DNA of 64,000 nucleotides, from the NCBI GenBank assembly GCA_004794785.1, contig SJOL01006418.1, positions 630,119-694,118 of the forward strand, given 5' to 3'. Positions 1 to 11,681 of this stretch are shown piece by piece. This DNA comes from Opisthorchis felineus. Lineage: Eukaryota; Platyhelminthes; Trematoda; Opisthorchiida; Opisthorchiidae. Under the pieces are notes generated by a model that worked only from the letters and a program-made list of their open reading frames with translations, was not told the origin of the DNA and did no database searches. Position numbers and translations under genes: made by a program. The first letter of the stretch is position 1; every line of letters starts with the position of its first letter.

Positions 1-1561
1 GTATCCTTAGGAAATTTCGACAAATTCGTTAGGCAAGTTGCAGGCACTTTCTGAAGTGTCCTACTCAGCTTCCTGCTATTGGTAAACAAGCTAATGCAAA
101 TTACGTTTATAATAACTTATCAGACCAATAAATTACCCTTACATCTGTGCCGACAGGTGCAGCCCCATTAGAGGATAATTATCCGAAAGGCGACCAGACG
201 GTCTGAAACGGTTGCCAGCATGACGGTTTCGCTCAAGCGGCTAGGGACGACAACAGTATATGAATTCAGTGAATGCATGGCACTCAGACTATCAGTCCCA
301 TGGAAGACAGTCTGGTGATGCCGCACCAATTGTTCTCACTTTGACTGAATAGATCTGAAATAACCATGCGAGTTGAATCGACGAAACGAATAAAACAAGA
401 AAGCTACTGATGGGTTTGAGCTGGGAAATTTGATAATTATCCCAATGGTATTTTTCCGCTGAAAAAGGAAACAAGCAGCTACGAAATTGGCGACAAAGTG
501 GGAAAGCAAATTTCGTCATATTGACTAGTCGACTGGTGAGATCCAAATTTTCGATCTAAAAGCTTACAGGATGTGTGGAATCGCTGTCGACTAAGGACGA
601 AGTTTGTCGACAGGTTCATACCGAAAACTCCCTTATCTAGTAGAAATATTTTGGTCTTTTGACACACAGTGGTTGTGGTGGAAATACATGATTATGGCTT
701 TGTGATGGGATTATGTAAACAGACAGGCACCATACAACTTCCGGGAAAGAATGTTGGTAGTTCGGTTGACTCTACTTGATTGTACAGACGAATGTTGGTT
801 TGTTCAATAGGCTAGGAAATTTGGTTGCAAACGCTTAGTCGCTGGTCGATATATTGCCATCAGTTTAGTTTGGGTTAACGCTGACTGCTGCGTGTGTTCA
901 TCTAGCGCCTGATCATAGGGTAGAATCTGGAGAAGTCTGGTTAAGATTCATTCGCGTGCCATCAAACCGGACGCATATCAGTCATCCATCCAGAAAAATC
1001 ATCTGTTCAAATTTCTCCAGGTCATTCGGGATGAACAGAGAGTGAATAAGCCCACATACAACGTCAACAGTCAACACTAATTTACGAACCACTGAGGATA
1101 TTATCTCTTCTGGTGACCAGTCGCGCACAACCAAAGTAACTAGCATAGCAAAGCAACGGTCACAAAGTTCCTCAGAACATTCAACATTCTGAATCGGGAA
1201 ATTAGTCCATCTGAGAAGCAAAGCTCACTGTTCTAGTGATACCTGGTAGGAAATATGCGGTGACCTGAAGAAAGCGCGAAAGCTACTCTTATCCAGCAAC
1301 AAACAAGAAAAGAGAGGTTAACCCGAAACGTAGACTTTCGAGATAATAATTCGCGCGTTGTTCTGTACGTCGCATTGACCTCGTATCCACGGATATCCTT
1401 TGGCCGTTTGTGTGTGAAAAATGGACACACCAGGCTTCGTGGAAATCTATTAGTAACACAACCTCACGACTCTACGTTGAGACAGTTCCATAAAATACAA
1501 CCGCAATAGCAATTCGATTTATCAGTGTTGGGAAGAACCGGAAAATAAACATTCGTGTTAC
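1..1561. other. Intronic sequence downstream of the kinase-loop exon
   Basis: I see no further kinase exon here: no HRD, DFG or APE-type reading on the minus strand. The next exon of the receptor is presumably beyond position 1. The short open frames in this stretch lack convincing splice pairs. Confidence 0.4.
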
Positions 1562-1764
1562 CATCCGGTGAGAGTATTTCTTTGATTGCGACCCACATCC
1601 AGTTGTTGTTGTTGTGGGATTTCGAATGAGAACCAATAATCGAGACGATATGTTGACGGAGTCTGGTGCAAGCTAAATCCTTATCATCCGTGGTCGGCAG
1701 TCTTAGTTTCGCGCGCATTACACGTCCGAATCCACCCTGTCCCAACAAGTGGGATACGTGAATG
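1562..1764 (-). CDS. Receptor tyrosine kinase, exon with ATP-binding loop and catalytic lysine (partial gene)
   Basis: This exon encodes the first N-lobe strands of a protein kinase domain. The acceptor is a strong pyrimidine tract ending CTCACAG, and the donor is GATG|GTAACA. It carries 1 nt + 67 codons + 1 nt. Residues 7-15 read LGQGGFGRV, the glycine-rich loop (GxGxFGxV), and residues 58-62 read VAIKE, with the ATP-binding lysine at 1581-1583. About 37 residues separate the loop strand (RVMRAKL) from VAIKE, roughly 20 more than in FGFR- or VEGFR-type kinases, and this insert ends in a four-asparagine run encoded by a CAA/AAC repeat. Joined in phase to the exon at 5054-5254 it gives the W-E...L-G-x-G spacing of receptor tyrosine kinases. 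The catalytic loop, DFG motif and C-lobe must lie beyond position 1. I am sure of the kinase fold, and moderately sure it is a tyrosine kinase. The subfamily (FGFR/VEGFR/RET-like or a fluke-specific type) is undecided. Confidence 0.85.
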
Positions 1765-4700
1765 CTGTGAGAGGAAGGTACGAAACAACACAGTGCACGG
1801 CACATAGAACTTGCTCAAATGCGTCGAAAATCGATCACATAATGGAATCATTCAAGTGCAATACACATATCGCTGATCCAAGTAATGTATCTTAACAATA
1901 CTTTAGCGTCAACAGCCCCACAATACTTCGGAAAACTGCGTTCATGTGCATAAAATAACACGAATTCAAATGTACCCATTGAATGTTACTCGCGAAGACT
2001 GCTTGAAAAGGTTTGTTGTGTGCACTGTTAACATATAGAACACACAGTCAACGCCTAGTGCATTCAAATAAATAATGCCTACTTGTATCTTTGAATGGAA
2101 TATTCGATTGTGCGGATAGTAAAGTTACGCATTTTTATACCTAACTATCCACATGTTGAAGTCGTTTGCCGTCTAGACGATCCAAAATGACACACAAAAG
2201 TTGGCATGGAGCCTCTCTCTCCATTATCTGCCTTGTTTGTCTTCTCAACAAGGCACTCATAATGCTGTTTCTCCTGATCGCACAGCACTGAAACTCACTA
2301 TCTTGTGCTTGCACATTTGCTTATGCTGACTTGTTATTGATGGACATCTGTTGGAGGTATGGTAGCTCCAGCCACCCTCACATTACGTGCGACGGGCAAC
2401 TTCTTATATTTTATCCAACTCAAAAAAGGGCTCACTTAAAAGCACGAAGCCACGCGCTTTTCTAGGTGTGTACACTGCTCAAAACCATTAGGCTACTTGT
2501 TGTGAAAGTTCGAATGTGCGCTCGCTATATCCGATCTTAAGAGTAATTCTCATGTGACAAGTAAACCGTGGGTACCTTAATAGTGATCAAGAAGTTCAAC
2601 AAATAATGCGAGAAAAGATTAAAGTTAGATATCGCCAAACTGTCACAGACTGGGTGAAACTGCTTGGGCTGTCTCCTGAGTGCGCAAGTTCAGATAGGTA
2701 GACGTAACACCAAACATCAAGCCCAAGTAGGTCAGTCAAATGGTGAATCCGATGGGAACACAGTCTCAAACAAGGAAGCTAAACATGACACTTGTAAATT
2801 TTTAACCCTCTGAATCTTCTAAGGGGACATAAAAGGATTTCGAGGGGTCTTCTTCACTCACTGTTCTGCAAGCTCCAACCAACCACTATCCCCTTACTTT
2901 CACTCATTATGCTATTTTCTTTATTACTCGTAGAAAATTGGTTTCTTTTTATGGGGCTTTATATTGCTGGTCACAGTACAATGCGATAACGGATACTAAC
3001 AAGTGTGCTACTTATTTGTTTAGTCATTTTGCACGCACACTTACCGTGTGTTGCGGGATGAATAGGGTGTAACATAAAGGGCTGTCTGTCAGTTTCCTCA
3101 CTCACCTTATGCTTCCTACTTAGGTTTTGCCACTGCTGAGCACGTTCATAAAATTTCAAGACTCAGGTTGCCTAAACTGGTACCTGAGGGCACCATTAAC
3201 TGATTAGATAGACTATTAGGAAAGTAACTATTCTGTTTGAGGTAACACCATATGTGTGCACACATGGCCAGCTTGTAGATAATTTGTGAATTCATAATGA
3301 TGTTTTGTTAACCATGTGCGTGTCCAATTGATCACAAAGTTGGGTAGTTTCCCTAGAAGAATAAGGTGGGAAACAACCTGCAAGAAGGTTCACTTTCTGT
3401 TTCTGCAAGACATCTAGCTTGGATACACATAGATACTCACAATGGACAAGGATGAGGTAAAAAGGCTAAAATTTGTTCGGAATTCCATAAATGGTTTCTC
3501 ATTCACTCAATACGAGATTGCTGGTGAGGAATTTGGTACCTGCAAGGAAACATGTCGAAATAAACGGCTTAGACATCCAGATGTCACACTTGCGCAGTTG
3601 GAAAACCACGACGGTTGTGGGAGAATTCGACCAGCGTGGACATATACTTCTGCGATTAGGGCACGTGCGCTGGTGGTTTAGTGGTTTATATCACACTGCC
3701 ATCTGCTCCAGTTGGCAGTCCGTGCATCTACACATTTTCTGTAAAAGACTATGGCTCAGGCATTAAGGTAGTTTCTCCCATTCCTATATCGGTATGCGTA
3801 CGATTGTGAAGTCAACATTTTCAGAAAACTGAAGCGAATATTAGTAGCTCAGAAAATATATTTATGGCCATTGGCTTGTTCGCTGAGCTGGGCTATTCGG
3901 TTGCGATATCACCAGTCACGGTGACATTTTGAGTGCAAGTGGGTTGTGGTTGGAAGTGCGTGGTAGTTGCGTGTGCCTGGGGTGATATGGGGTATACTCG
4001 CCCAGGTCTTCCTTGAGTGACCATTGGTCGTCTAGGTTAGCGTTACTATATGCCTGTTCTTTGACCTGACAGCTGATTGGCGACTGTCCTGGTAGCCTTG
4101 AGACTACAGTTCTACATTTTCCTTATGACCTTTGCTTATTTGCCTACACACGTAGACCCATTTCTTGGTCAGTTGGTTTGATGACCGGGCCTTACTGAGT
4201 GTTACCAGACAGGCAGCGTTCCCTCGCTCGTAGCGGTGCGTAGACAAGATCAGCTTGGATGTGCCGATTGATTGAATCTCTTGTGGAATTCTATGCTTCC
4301 AGGAATACTCTCGTTTCTTGTTCTTGCGTGAGCCACGACCTTTACGTTAGATTGAACTAGATTAAACTTTTGTTCCCCCAGATTCATATGTACGGAAATA
4401 AGAGATAGTAGGGTTATATCATTTGATAGCTGACTTAAGTCCCTTTACCCACATAGAAAATTTTCTCCCATTATGCCCAATATAATATTTCTTGCCACTT
4501 CGTCGATCTAGTCTTTCAAGGCACAACGCAATTAGACCAAAAAGTGCACCGGTGTCACTTCGACTGGTGATGAAACTTTTGCAACCAAATTGCCCGTATG
4601 AGCGTGAAGAACCAATGGTTATTTTCAGAAAATGTTTGGAAATATGTGAGCTCGGCTGTCAAAAAGAGGAGGCTGACCACAATTATACTATCTGTCAGCC

Positions 4701-5053
4701 GCTATTTTTTTGAGACCGACGATGAAAACATAGACGCGACATTGACGGAGTCCGAAGTCCGTGACGCCCGCCCATCCGATGAAAACGTACTTCTAATCCA
4801 TATAAGTACTAAGTAGGCTGGCCTTACTATGATGTTGATTTTACTTATGAAATTTGGTGGCTAAATCTTTGCCTGGTGTAGCGGAGCCTTGTTGTATTCC
4901 AACAGTCTCGCCCAGAGAACTACTGCGACGAATCTAAAGATACATTGGAAGAAGCTTTCCAGATTCTTGACAATTACTTATGAAGGGCTAAAATACAAAT
5001 TGCATCGATTTCAACTGATGAAAACGAAATGCATTAGAGTAAATAAAACCCAC
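1765..5053. other. Receptor intron with SINE copy
   Basis: An intron of about 3.3 kb between the juxtamembrane and kinase-loop exons. It holds the SINE head at 3664-3735. A short minus-strand reading (ERAQQWQNLSRKHK) ends at a consensus GTGAGT donor (exon end 3106), but it has no good acceptor and the wrong phase for either neighbour. The stretch 3900-4260 is GC-richer than its surroundings and may be an old repeat. Nothing else was seen. Confidence 0.4.
3664..3735 (+). repeat. tRNA-derived SINE head, decayed copy
   Basis: GTGCGCTGGTGGTTTAGTGG resembles the 5' half of tRNA-Gly, including a polymerase III A box (TGGTTTAGTGG). The first 12-14 nt are identical to the start of the element at 24242. 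No clear B box remains, so this copy is damaged. The shared head in two distant places supports a dispersed family rather than a chance match. Confidence 0.45.
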
Positions 5054-5254
5054 TGATGCGGATTGATCTCCCACACGCTATCGATCAGTTTGCCCCATTT
5101 GGTAGATTTATGCTGTTGAGAGTGAGTTCGATCGCCGTCCCCTTCTCCAGTCAAACTAGGAAGACTGACGGTATAGCGCCTTTCGTCACGACCGAAATCG
5201 GATAAATTGACTCTGGTGTGCAAGTTTTCGTAGCTCACCGAAGTGTGCGACTGC
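5054..5254 (-). CDS. Receptor tyrosine kinase, juxtamembrane exon ending in the W-E motif
   Basis: This exon encodes the cytoplasmic juxtamembrane segment between the membrane helix and the kinase domain. It has 1 nt + 66 codons + 2 nt, with acceptor CAACTGCAG|G and donor CA|GTGGGT. The product is polar and tyrosine-bearing (VSYENLH, RRYTVSL) and ends SVWEINPH. The split codon CA|C joins it to the next exon, giving WEINPHHIHVSHLLGQGGFG. Trp-Glu is then exactly as far from the glycine loop as in VEGFR/FGFR kinases (WEFPRxxLxLGxxLGxG). Its 1-nt start also fits the 2-nt end of the transmembrane exon at 11469, with a CGG arginine across the junction. An alternative acceptor 14 nt upstream would add CPNC, but its phase does not match the upstream exon. 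The YENL tyrosine resembles an SH2-binding site, which is inference only. Confidence 0.75.
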
Positions 5255-8200
5255 CTGCAGTTGGGGCACTGTAGCAGAGAAAGTATTCATAATCACTATT
5301 GATTTGATAACCTTATAAAAAAATCAGGACTGGAAATTCGGAAGTTAACAGAGATTTAAAGAACTGTCTTTCTGATAGTAGAAATAGCGTAGCAGACCAA
5401 TTATTATTATCTGAGGTTAACCGCATCTTGCGTGTCAGAACGCATGCTATCCGAATGCCTGAACTATTTTATGATAACTTAATTCGTTGTTGAACTTTTC
5501 GATCGCTTACGGAACTGCTCCAAAGATGGAATCAGTCAACACTCAATACGAAGCCATTTCTAACCCAGGATGAGCCAAAATGGATAGTCTGTACTAGAGA
5601 TCGATTGCAACTGCTCGAAAAAGGGCAAATTTCCAGAGTCATTGTTAGCGGTTAAAGAATGTTTTCTACAGAATAAAAATGCTGAACAACTCACGAAGCG
5701 CGATCGATCAAAATAGGCTCGGGGACTGTTATTGTACAACCATGCTGTTGGATGGTGCAAATGTTTAGGAATAGGCTTTTGTTTAACAAGGGCCTCAGAC
5801 TGGGAGAAGTTCCATTCCTCTTTGGCGTGGTCTTCAAACACTTTCCATACTGTTGTACGCCAACCAAGTTTCCGGCGAACTCTGGGAAATGGGAAGAGGA
5901 TGCTGGCTTAAGAATGCGCTAAATATCGAAAGAAATCTCGACAAAACTTCTATAAGGACATATTTATCCACCCAAATTTAGGAAAAATTGAACTACCACA
6001 ATTGATTTCATAAAGTATTTGCTCAGTTGCTATGCGGCTGTGAACCACCAGTCAGACACCAGGTCGTTTCAGGCAAGAAAATTCTAACGTTGTAAACATA
6101 GACTTTGTATCTCTCGGTAACATGTTGAGTGGCTACGCGGTATAGAAAGCAGAAGGCAGACAGATTCCCTCGGAGGAAAGCTGTGTTGTTGAGTGGTGGA
6201 ATTCTGCCTAAATCTCTCGTTATTCGTTCCTATTTACAACCATGTGGGTGAATGAATTCAGTTTCTGATACAGTTTTGCAAGAGAAGGAACGGGAGTCAA
6301 CAAATGAAATTGAATGTACCGATGGCACAGCCGTCACAGGCTCGTTGATAATTTTTAAATCCCAACATCAGAAATCAACCAGTTGGAGTGGGGAGAACCG
6401 ATGCAGTGAGTTACTGAGGGCGACTATGTGGAAATCCGGAAGTGATGGTGGGATAAGAAAAAAAAACCAAATTAATTTTATAAGCGATACAATAACAGCT
6501 TTTCGCTGATGGCCATTACAAGTTATCAAATGTCAGCCTGGAACATATTTTAGGATCTCGAATTTTCAGAAGGAATGGTGCTTTATGACAAACATGTCAG
6601 TGAACATAAAATAAATATAGCGTTGTTCGGATAGTGATCATTTAAAAAGGAACAAACATCTCCACCTGGCTACTTGAAAAATCAAACAGATCATCTGTCA
6701 GAAATTTTTACTTCAATACGCCAGCTGGGCTTAAGGTATACGCACTGTTCGCTTTAGAGGAATTGAAAGTCTATCCACCAAACCTTTGAAGGAAAGGAAT
6801 CCGACACCAAAAGACATCTTGGATGCCGCAATTCGTATATCTTATCGAAAGGCTTTACCATAGTAGTCGATTAACGAAAGCATAATTGGCCTTGTGGAAT
6901 ATTCGATTGATATACTAGTCTGTAAAAAGGAAGGGGAAAGTGCGGTGGTCGTTGAAGTGTTTGTAGGACGGTAATAGAACCTACAATATAACTAAAAACA
7001 GTATTTACAGATGCACTACACAACTCAGAAGTGTACATCTCCGAGAGTCTAAGCAAGGGTATATCGCAACGTTGTCTTCAGACGATTGGAAATAGGAGAC
7101 GTCGCGTAGCACCACGCTCGTTGTTTTACAGTAGATTATATTGGCCTGAATTAAGTACAGAACAAGCTTAGTAATCAGTATGATGCCGTTTGTTTTATAG
7201 GCGTGTTGTATGAATATCATTCATACTAAATGAAACCTAGGACCGAGTTGTTTTTAAGGGATCTCAGTGATATAGAATGAACCAAGTAATCCACTCTTTT
7301 AGCGAACAGCCATGTTGGGTGCCGTGTTTTAAAAGCGTGATTGTTCTGGGTTCAATATAAACAAAAAATTGAAAGACTGATCTCGATGGCATTATATTGC
7401 GTACACACGGAGTGTGCACATGTTGACTGCCTTGTAAAGATTTTGGTTGTTCCAAGTATTAAGGCTTTTTCTCCTACTGGGAATCATTGGATCGGCCTAA
7501 ACAAGCCAGCCTTTTAGGCCTCTGCTAACAGCTTTATACTATTAATCTAAGGCCCGCGAGCCCACTCTCCATGTAATTTGTTCTCACCAGTTGTTGATCT
7601 AGTGAACATGGCTTCTCGTTTGTCCGAGCTTCTCTATAGCGGAGCACAGTATGAAAACTAAAGATTAATCAGGAAAAACTGTTCGCCGTTTAGTAATTGA
7701 GGTAGTGGCTTTTGATGGATTATCGTCAGTTAACATTAGCAACAAAATTGGGCAATAGGCCTCGTCTGAAAAACCATAAATGCTAATTCAGATCATGGAA
7801 GGACCAGCCCCTGACAAGAATGGCAGCGTTGAATCTAACTTGACCTTATGATAATTCCCCCATTCATTTGCTTACTCGGCCTATGCACTTTTGATCTCCA
7901 GTTGTTTCGCTTATCCGTACCCGCCACTCACCTTGCCGCAGAGGCCGTCCCGTCTGACACTTGCGTGTTGCCATGTTTGAATGTGTGTGAATGTGCGCAG
8001 CTGACCTACTTACCCATGCGCATTCATGTCCCGTTTGCTGAGCCTGCCTTGACTTGTTTTCTCACGAGGTCCGTGTGATCGGACGGCCAATGAGAATCAC
8101 GAGACTGTCATCGGAAGGGACGACCGCAACCCACACTACTGAGCCATCATTCCGCTCGCCGTTGTTTGGTGCGCGAACGTTGACACTGCACTGTGCCGGT

Positions 8201-9479
8201 CAGTGACAGGCCTGTGTACTTGTTGACGCTACGAACGTGAACAATTGAGGTTTGCTGTACACATTTGCTTACCCTTGTGCAAATAGTACCGTAGAATTTC
8301 GAACCCAATTCCTCTTTTTAACATTCGGGATTGTCGAACCTACGCGTCACTCGAAGTTCCGTATCGGGAACCTCAACAGGCAGAAGGGCTTTCTACGATG
8401 GCGTGAGGAATTCCGGGACACGATCCGTGATTAAACTTGGGCAGCATGCGGATCCACATGCCCCGGTAAGACCAGATTCACAAGTCATCAACATACTTAA
8501 ACTCATAGCTACTAAACAGAACTGGATGTTTTTTAATCACCACCTGGTTAGCAAGTTGCCCTATGGATGGTTGCCAGTATATCTCATATTTATCCATCAA
8601 TAACCTAACGCTGAATTAATGAGTGGATCTGAGAAGAGTAGTATTATGCTGAAATTTAAAAAAGCCGATTACTGACTCGGAAAGCTCTGTGTATTAAATG
8701 CCGGCATGCATCAATCCATCAGCATGTTTAGGTTGACTGATGGCTATCGTCTGAGTTCTGTACGCTTGGCCAACTACCGCATTTCCTGAATTTTATATTT
8801 GCGCCAATAGCACGTGCACATCCTCAAATTCAGCTGCACGTAAGCACCACAAACCATGCTCAGATGTTCACTGGCTAGACCATTGTTAGCCAGGATACCT
8901 GCTTCCAGTGTCGGCAACCCATTAGTGCTCTACTGCTGCCTGCGTATCAGCAACCTACTACCGAGTCGTCTGAAACACTGGGTTGCACGACAGAAGCTTC
9001 ATTCTCACACAGACCACAACAGTTAGCCCATGAATTCAATGTTTGGCACTCTTCCTACTTGAAATTGGATAGATCCTCTGGACAACTTAGCTAATTATTC
9101 ATGCCTCGTGTTTCTAATTGACGGAAGATGTGATCGTAAAACAGCAACAGAGTACCCCATAATGAAAAAAGCGAAGAATACCCTTGATGGATGAGCACAC
9201 CAAAAAGTAACGCGGTAGTGCGATGAAGACGCGGCTACATTATTTTACTGCTAAGGCTGTCAGTATTACCACAATTTTATCTTTCCAGCAGATGCGTTTT
9301 AATTACTAACCTCCCCTGAAAAAATTAGGAATAGATAAGTGGAGGGACTTGCACTCCAGCAAATAGTCGCATAACAAAGGAAACACTAGCTGCGTCAAAA
9401 TTATTACTCTCTGTGCTGTGCTACCTGACTGACCACCCAACGACCGCAATTGATCCGTTTCCTAAGGAGGATCACATAC

Positions 9480-9637
9480 ATTTGGCTAACTGATTCGCTA
9501 GCCAGTCATGCACTCTATCCCGAATCATCAAACCTTTGCGCTTGTCTGTTTCATGTATTTCCCAAGGGCGATGCAACATATCCTGATAAGAACCGACCAG
9601 CTGCAGGCGATCAATAAACCCTTGTGTCGTGAGAAGT
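9480..9637 (-). CDS. Candidate exon inside the receptor intron, not in the main phase chain
   Basis: A 158-bp candidate of 1 nt + 52 codons + 1 nt, with acceptor GTCCATCAACAG|A and a consensus donor AAAT|GTATGT. The peptide is polar and helix-like (GFIDRLQLVGSYQDMLHR, HETDKRKGLMIRDRVHDW, LANQLAK). It lies between the transmembrane exon and the juxtamembrane exon. Its start phase fits the transmembrane exon, but its end phase does not fit the juxtamembrane exon. It could be an alternative 3' end, need another exon, belong to a different gene, or be chance. No family was recognised. Confidence 0.28.
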
Positions 9638-10469
9638 CTGTTGATGGACCAGATGTATACCAATTCACCCTGGGGTGACCTAGTGTTTTATTAGCAAGTT
9701 TTCACTTGCAAAGCTTTTTCAACCTAAATTTGCACTAATACTCATAACCCTGAAAGGTATACTCTCAATGTTGCGAAAAAATTGTCTGAGTAGTTTTGCA
9801 ACGAACACAATCTGCATAAGCATGAGAAAAACTTTCTGACGGGCTCTGTCCTAAATGAAGCGTTCAACGGAGTGTGACCGTTTCCGGATCACGAATAGTT
9901 TTTACCTAGTCAGAACTGATCAGCCTGACCAAGTAAAACTGAGTATGTGATATTTGTCGACAGCTCACAAAATAGGTTTCAGGAACACGTAGCAGCCAAA
10001 CAAAAATTGGTCAATTTGGTGGCTGGCATATTCTGTGGAAGGAAATTAATAAATTTGTTAAGCAACATGAACAGTAACTTCCTAATTTTAAAATACTCTC
10101 AGTCACCGTATCGGTCTGATCGGGCTAATCAATACCATGTGAAGATTTATATTTTTATGATAAGCGACTAGTTCTCAAACTCGATATCAAAGAAACACTT
10201 TCCGGTTTGTTTTAGTTGTTTTAGGAAACATAAAATATCTGGCGTATAAAGATTGCAATCTGTGGTGACTGGGCTGTAAAAAAGTATGTTATCAGTCATT
10301 CGAGAAGTCCTTGGGGCAGACGGACAAGTCACCATTCTAGTAAGTTTTGGTGAACGACCAGTGGACGTAATACTGGGAAACGTTTCACTGTTGGAAAAGA
10401 AGCTTCGTCGGGTCAAGTGGATAGATTACCAGAATGACCGAATTTCAAGACAGAACTAAGCAGTGAAAT

Positions 10470-10515
10470 CGGTTTCAAATGGCAGGCTTGATCGGTGCTT
10501 TAGTGATTTCTGTCT
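10470..10515 (+). repeat. Dispersed repeat, copy 1
   Basis: AAATGGCAGGCTTGAT, then CTTTAGT a few bases on, is shared with 16223-16262, with looser similarity in the flanks. It is probably a fragment of an old interspersed repeat. Downstream (to about 10700) is an AATAAA-containing stretch that could be part of the same element. Confidence 0.35.
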
Positions 10516-11468
10516 GTTGCTGTTGTCAAATCTGGTTTATGGTACTAATAGTGGGCCGTTGTTTGCTATTCTACCTGTCTTCTGCTGATTCGTGCCCAAT
10601 GTTAGTTATTCGGTAGGGCAAGTTCTGTTAATGTGAGCAGAACTAAATAAACCAATAAACCTGTATTCGTTAATTCGGTTCCGAAGCTGTTATGACATGC
10701 ATTTGTTTAACCAGGCAAACATCTATGGCCTACACAGACGACACAGCTCAAGGTCGAAACAATCCGATTTAGGCAATCTCACCATAAGCTGCCTTTTGGT
10801 CCACCGTATTCTTTTGTGAAATAATGTCTAAATTAATTCAAATGCAAAACATCGGGTTCGTGAGAAATCTTTCGTTCGCGCGTAGACTTCTCTCAAAAAA
10901 CTTCTCTGAAGGAGCAGCACCGCACTATGAGCAGTATCTCAACAATCATCTGCGACGCATTACCGAGACACAGTTCTCGTATATTTATGGTTGCGCACTC
11001 ATATCCATTTTTTCGGAATGATAGATATTTTGAGTCACTTTCAGAAATCACTTCCATGAATCACTTCCTGGTCGGTAGCGATTTACCGTACACCTCATAT
11101 GAATGCCTGAAAATCCTAGAAAAAGGAAGTTCGAGAAACTGGTCAGAACATGCACACATCAAGAAGCTAGGCCAGTACCCAGTGCAAGGGAAGGACGAAA
11201 GCGTATCAGATAAAATGAGACGACTGCACATGATTTTGGCAATGTATTGGGTGATTCAAGAAAAAAATGAAGCTCGTCACTAAGCTGTTATAAGGGCCAA
11301 ACAGTTAGGTTCCAGGCCCATTGTAAGGTAATTATCAGGTATTTTGTGAAGATCATTGCGTTCAGAAAGAACATCCCAACCATTCACCGTTGGTCAGGTT
11401 GCTGTCTGAATATGTGAACAACTGGTTAGGGCGCTAGATTCCACTTAGTTATACGGAGCCAGACTTAC

Positions 11469-11681
11469 CGCACTTTCTTCCAGATGGCTTTTCGTATGGT
11501 CTTTACTGAACAAACGGCCAGAATGAAGATTATCAGCAACATCAAGAAAACCAATGAGCCGGCAGCTACAGCTAGCGGACGTCGGGGATAAAAGAAGAGA
11601 TATCTTGTGTAAGAGGAGTAGGAATTCGTGTAGCTGGAGCAATGCTGATTGCTAAAGCTGCACGAAATGACTAAGTCATTC
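11469..11681 (-). CDS. Receptor tyrosine kinase, transmembrane exon
   Basis: This exon carries the only clear membrane-spanning segment found in the gene. It has 1 nt + 70 codons + 2 nt. The acceptor follows a long pyrimidine-rich stretch ending CCTTTTAG|G, and the donor is a consensus G|GTAAGT. Residues 1-35 are a Ser/Tyr-rich, cysteine-containing ectodomain stalk (Cys7, Cys14). Residues 36-58 form an uninterrupted hydrophobic helix (LAVAAGSLVFLMLL then IIFILAVCSV), at about 11507-11575. It is followed at once by the positively charged KTIRKAIWKK, a stop-transfer sequence that places the C-terminal side in the cytoplasm. That matches the kinase exons lying further along the minus strand. The phase fits the exon before (13822-13948, 2 nt out) and after (5054-5254, 1 nt in). 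Single-pass type I topology is therefore well supported. Confidence 0.8.

Larger units (their letters stand above)
5255..11468. other. Receptor intron, 6.2 kb
   Basis: This lies between the transmembrane and juxtamembrane exons. It contains the orphan exon candidate at 9480-9637, a GC-richer block at about 7850-8470, one member of a dispersed repeat pair (10470-10515), and two overlapping plus-strand frames at 10824-11283. The rest shows no feature I can support. Confidence 0.4.

Noticed and set aside
5017..5040. CTGATGA followed closely by CGAAA, a possible hammerhead core
   Set aside because: Only a few bases separate the two core parts, so no stem II can form, and there is no matching stem I.
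5255..5268. CPNC-containing extension of the 5-kb exon, at first read as the end of a RING finger
   Set aside because: It needs an acceptor whose phase does not fit the transmembrane exon, and the rest of the exon is an RTK juxtamembrane region, not a RING protein.
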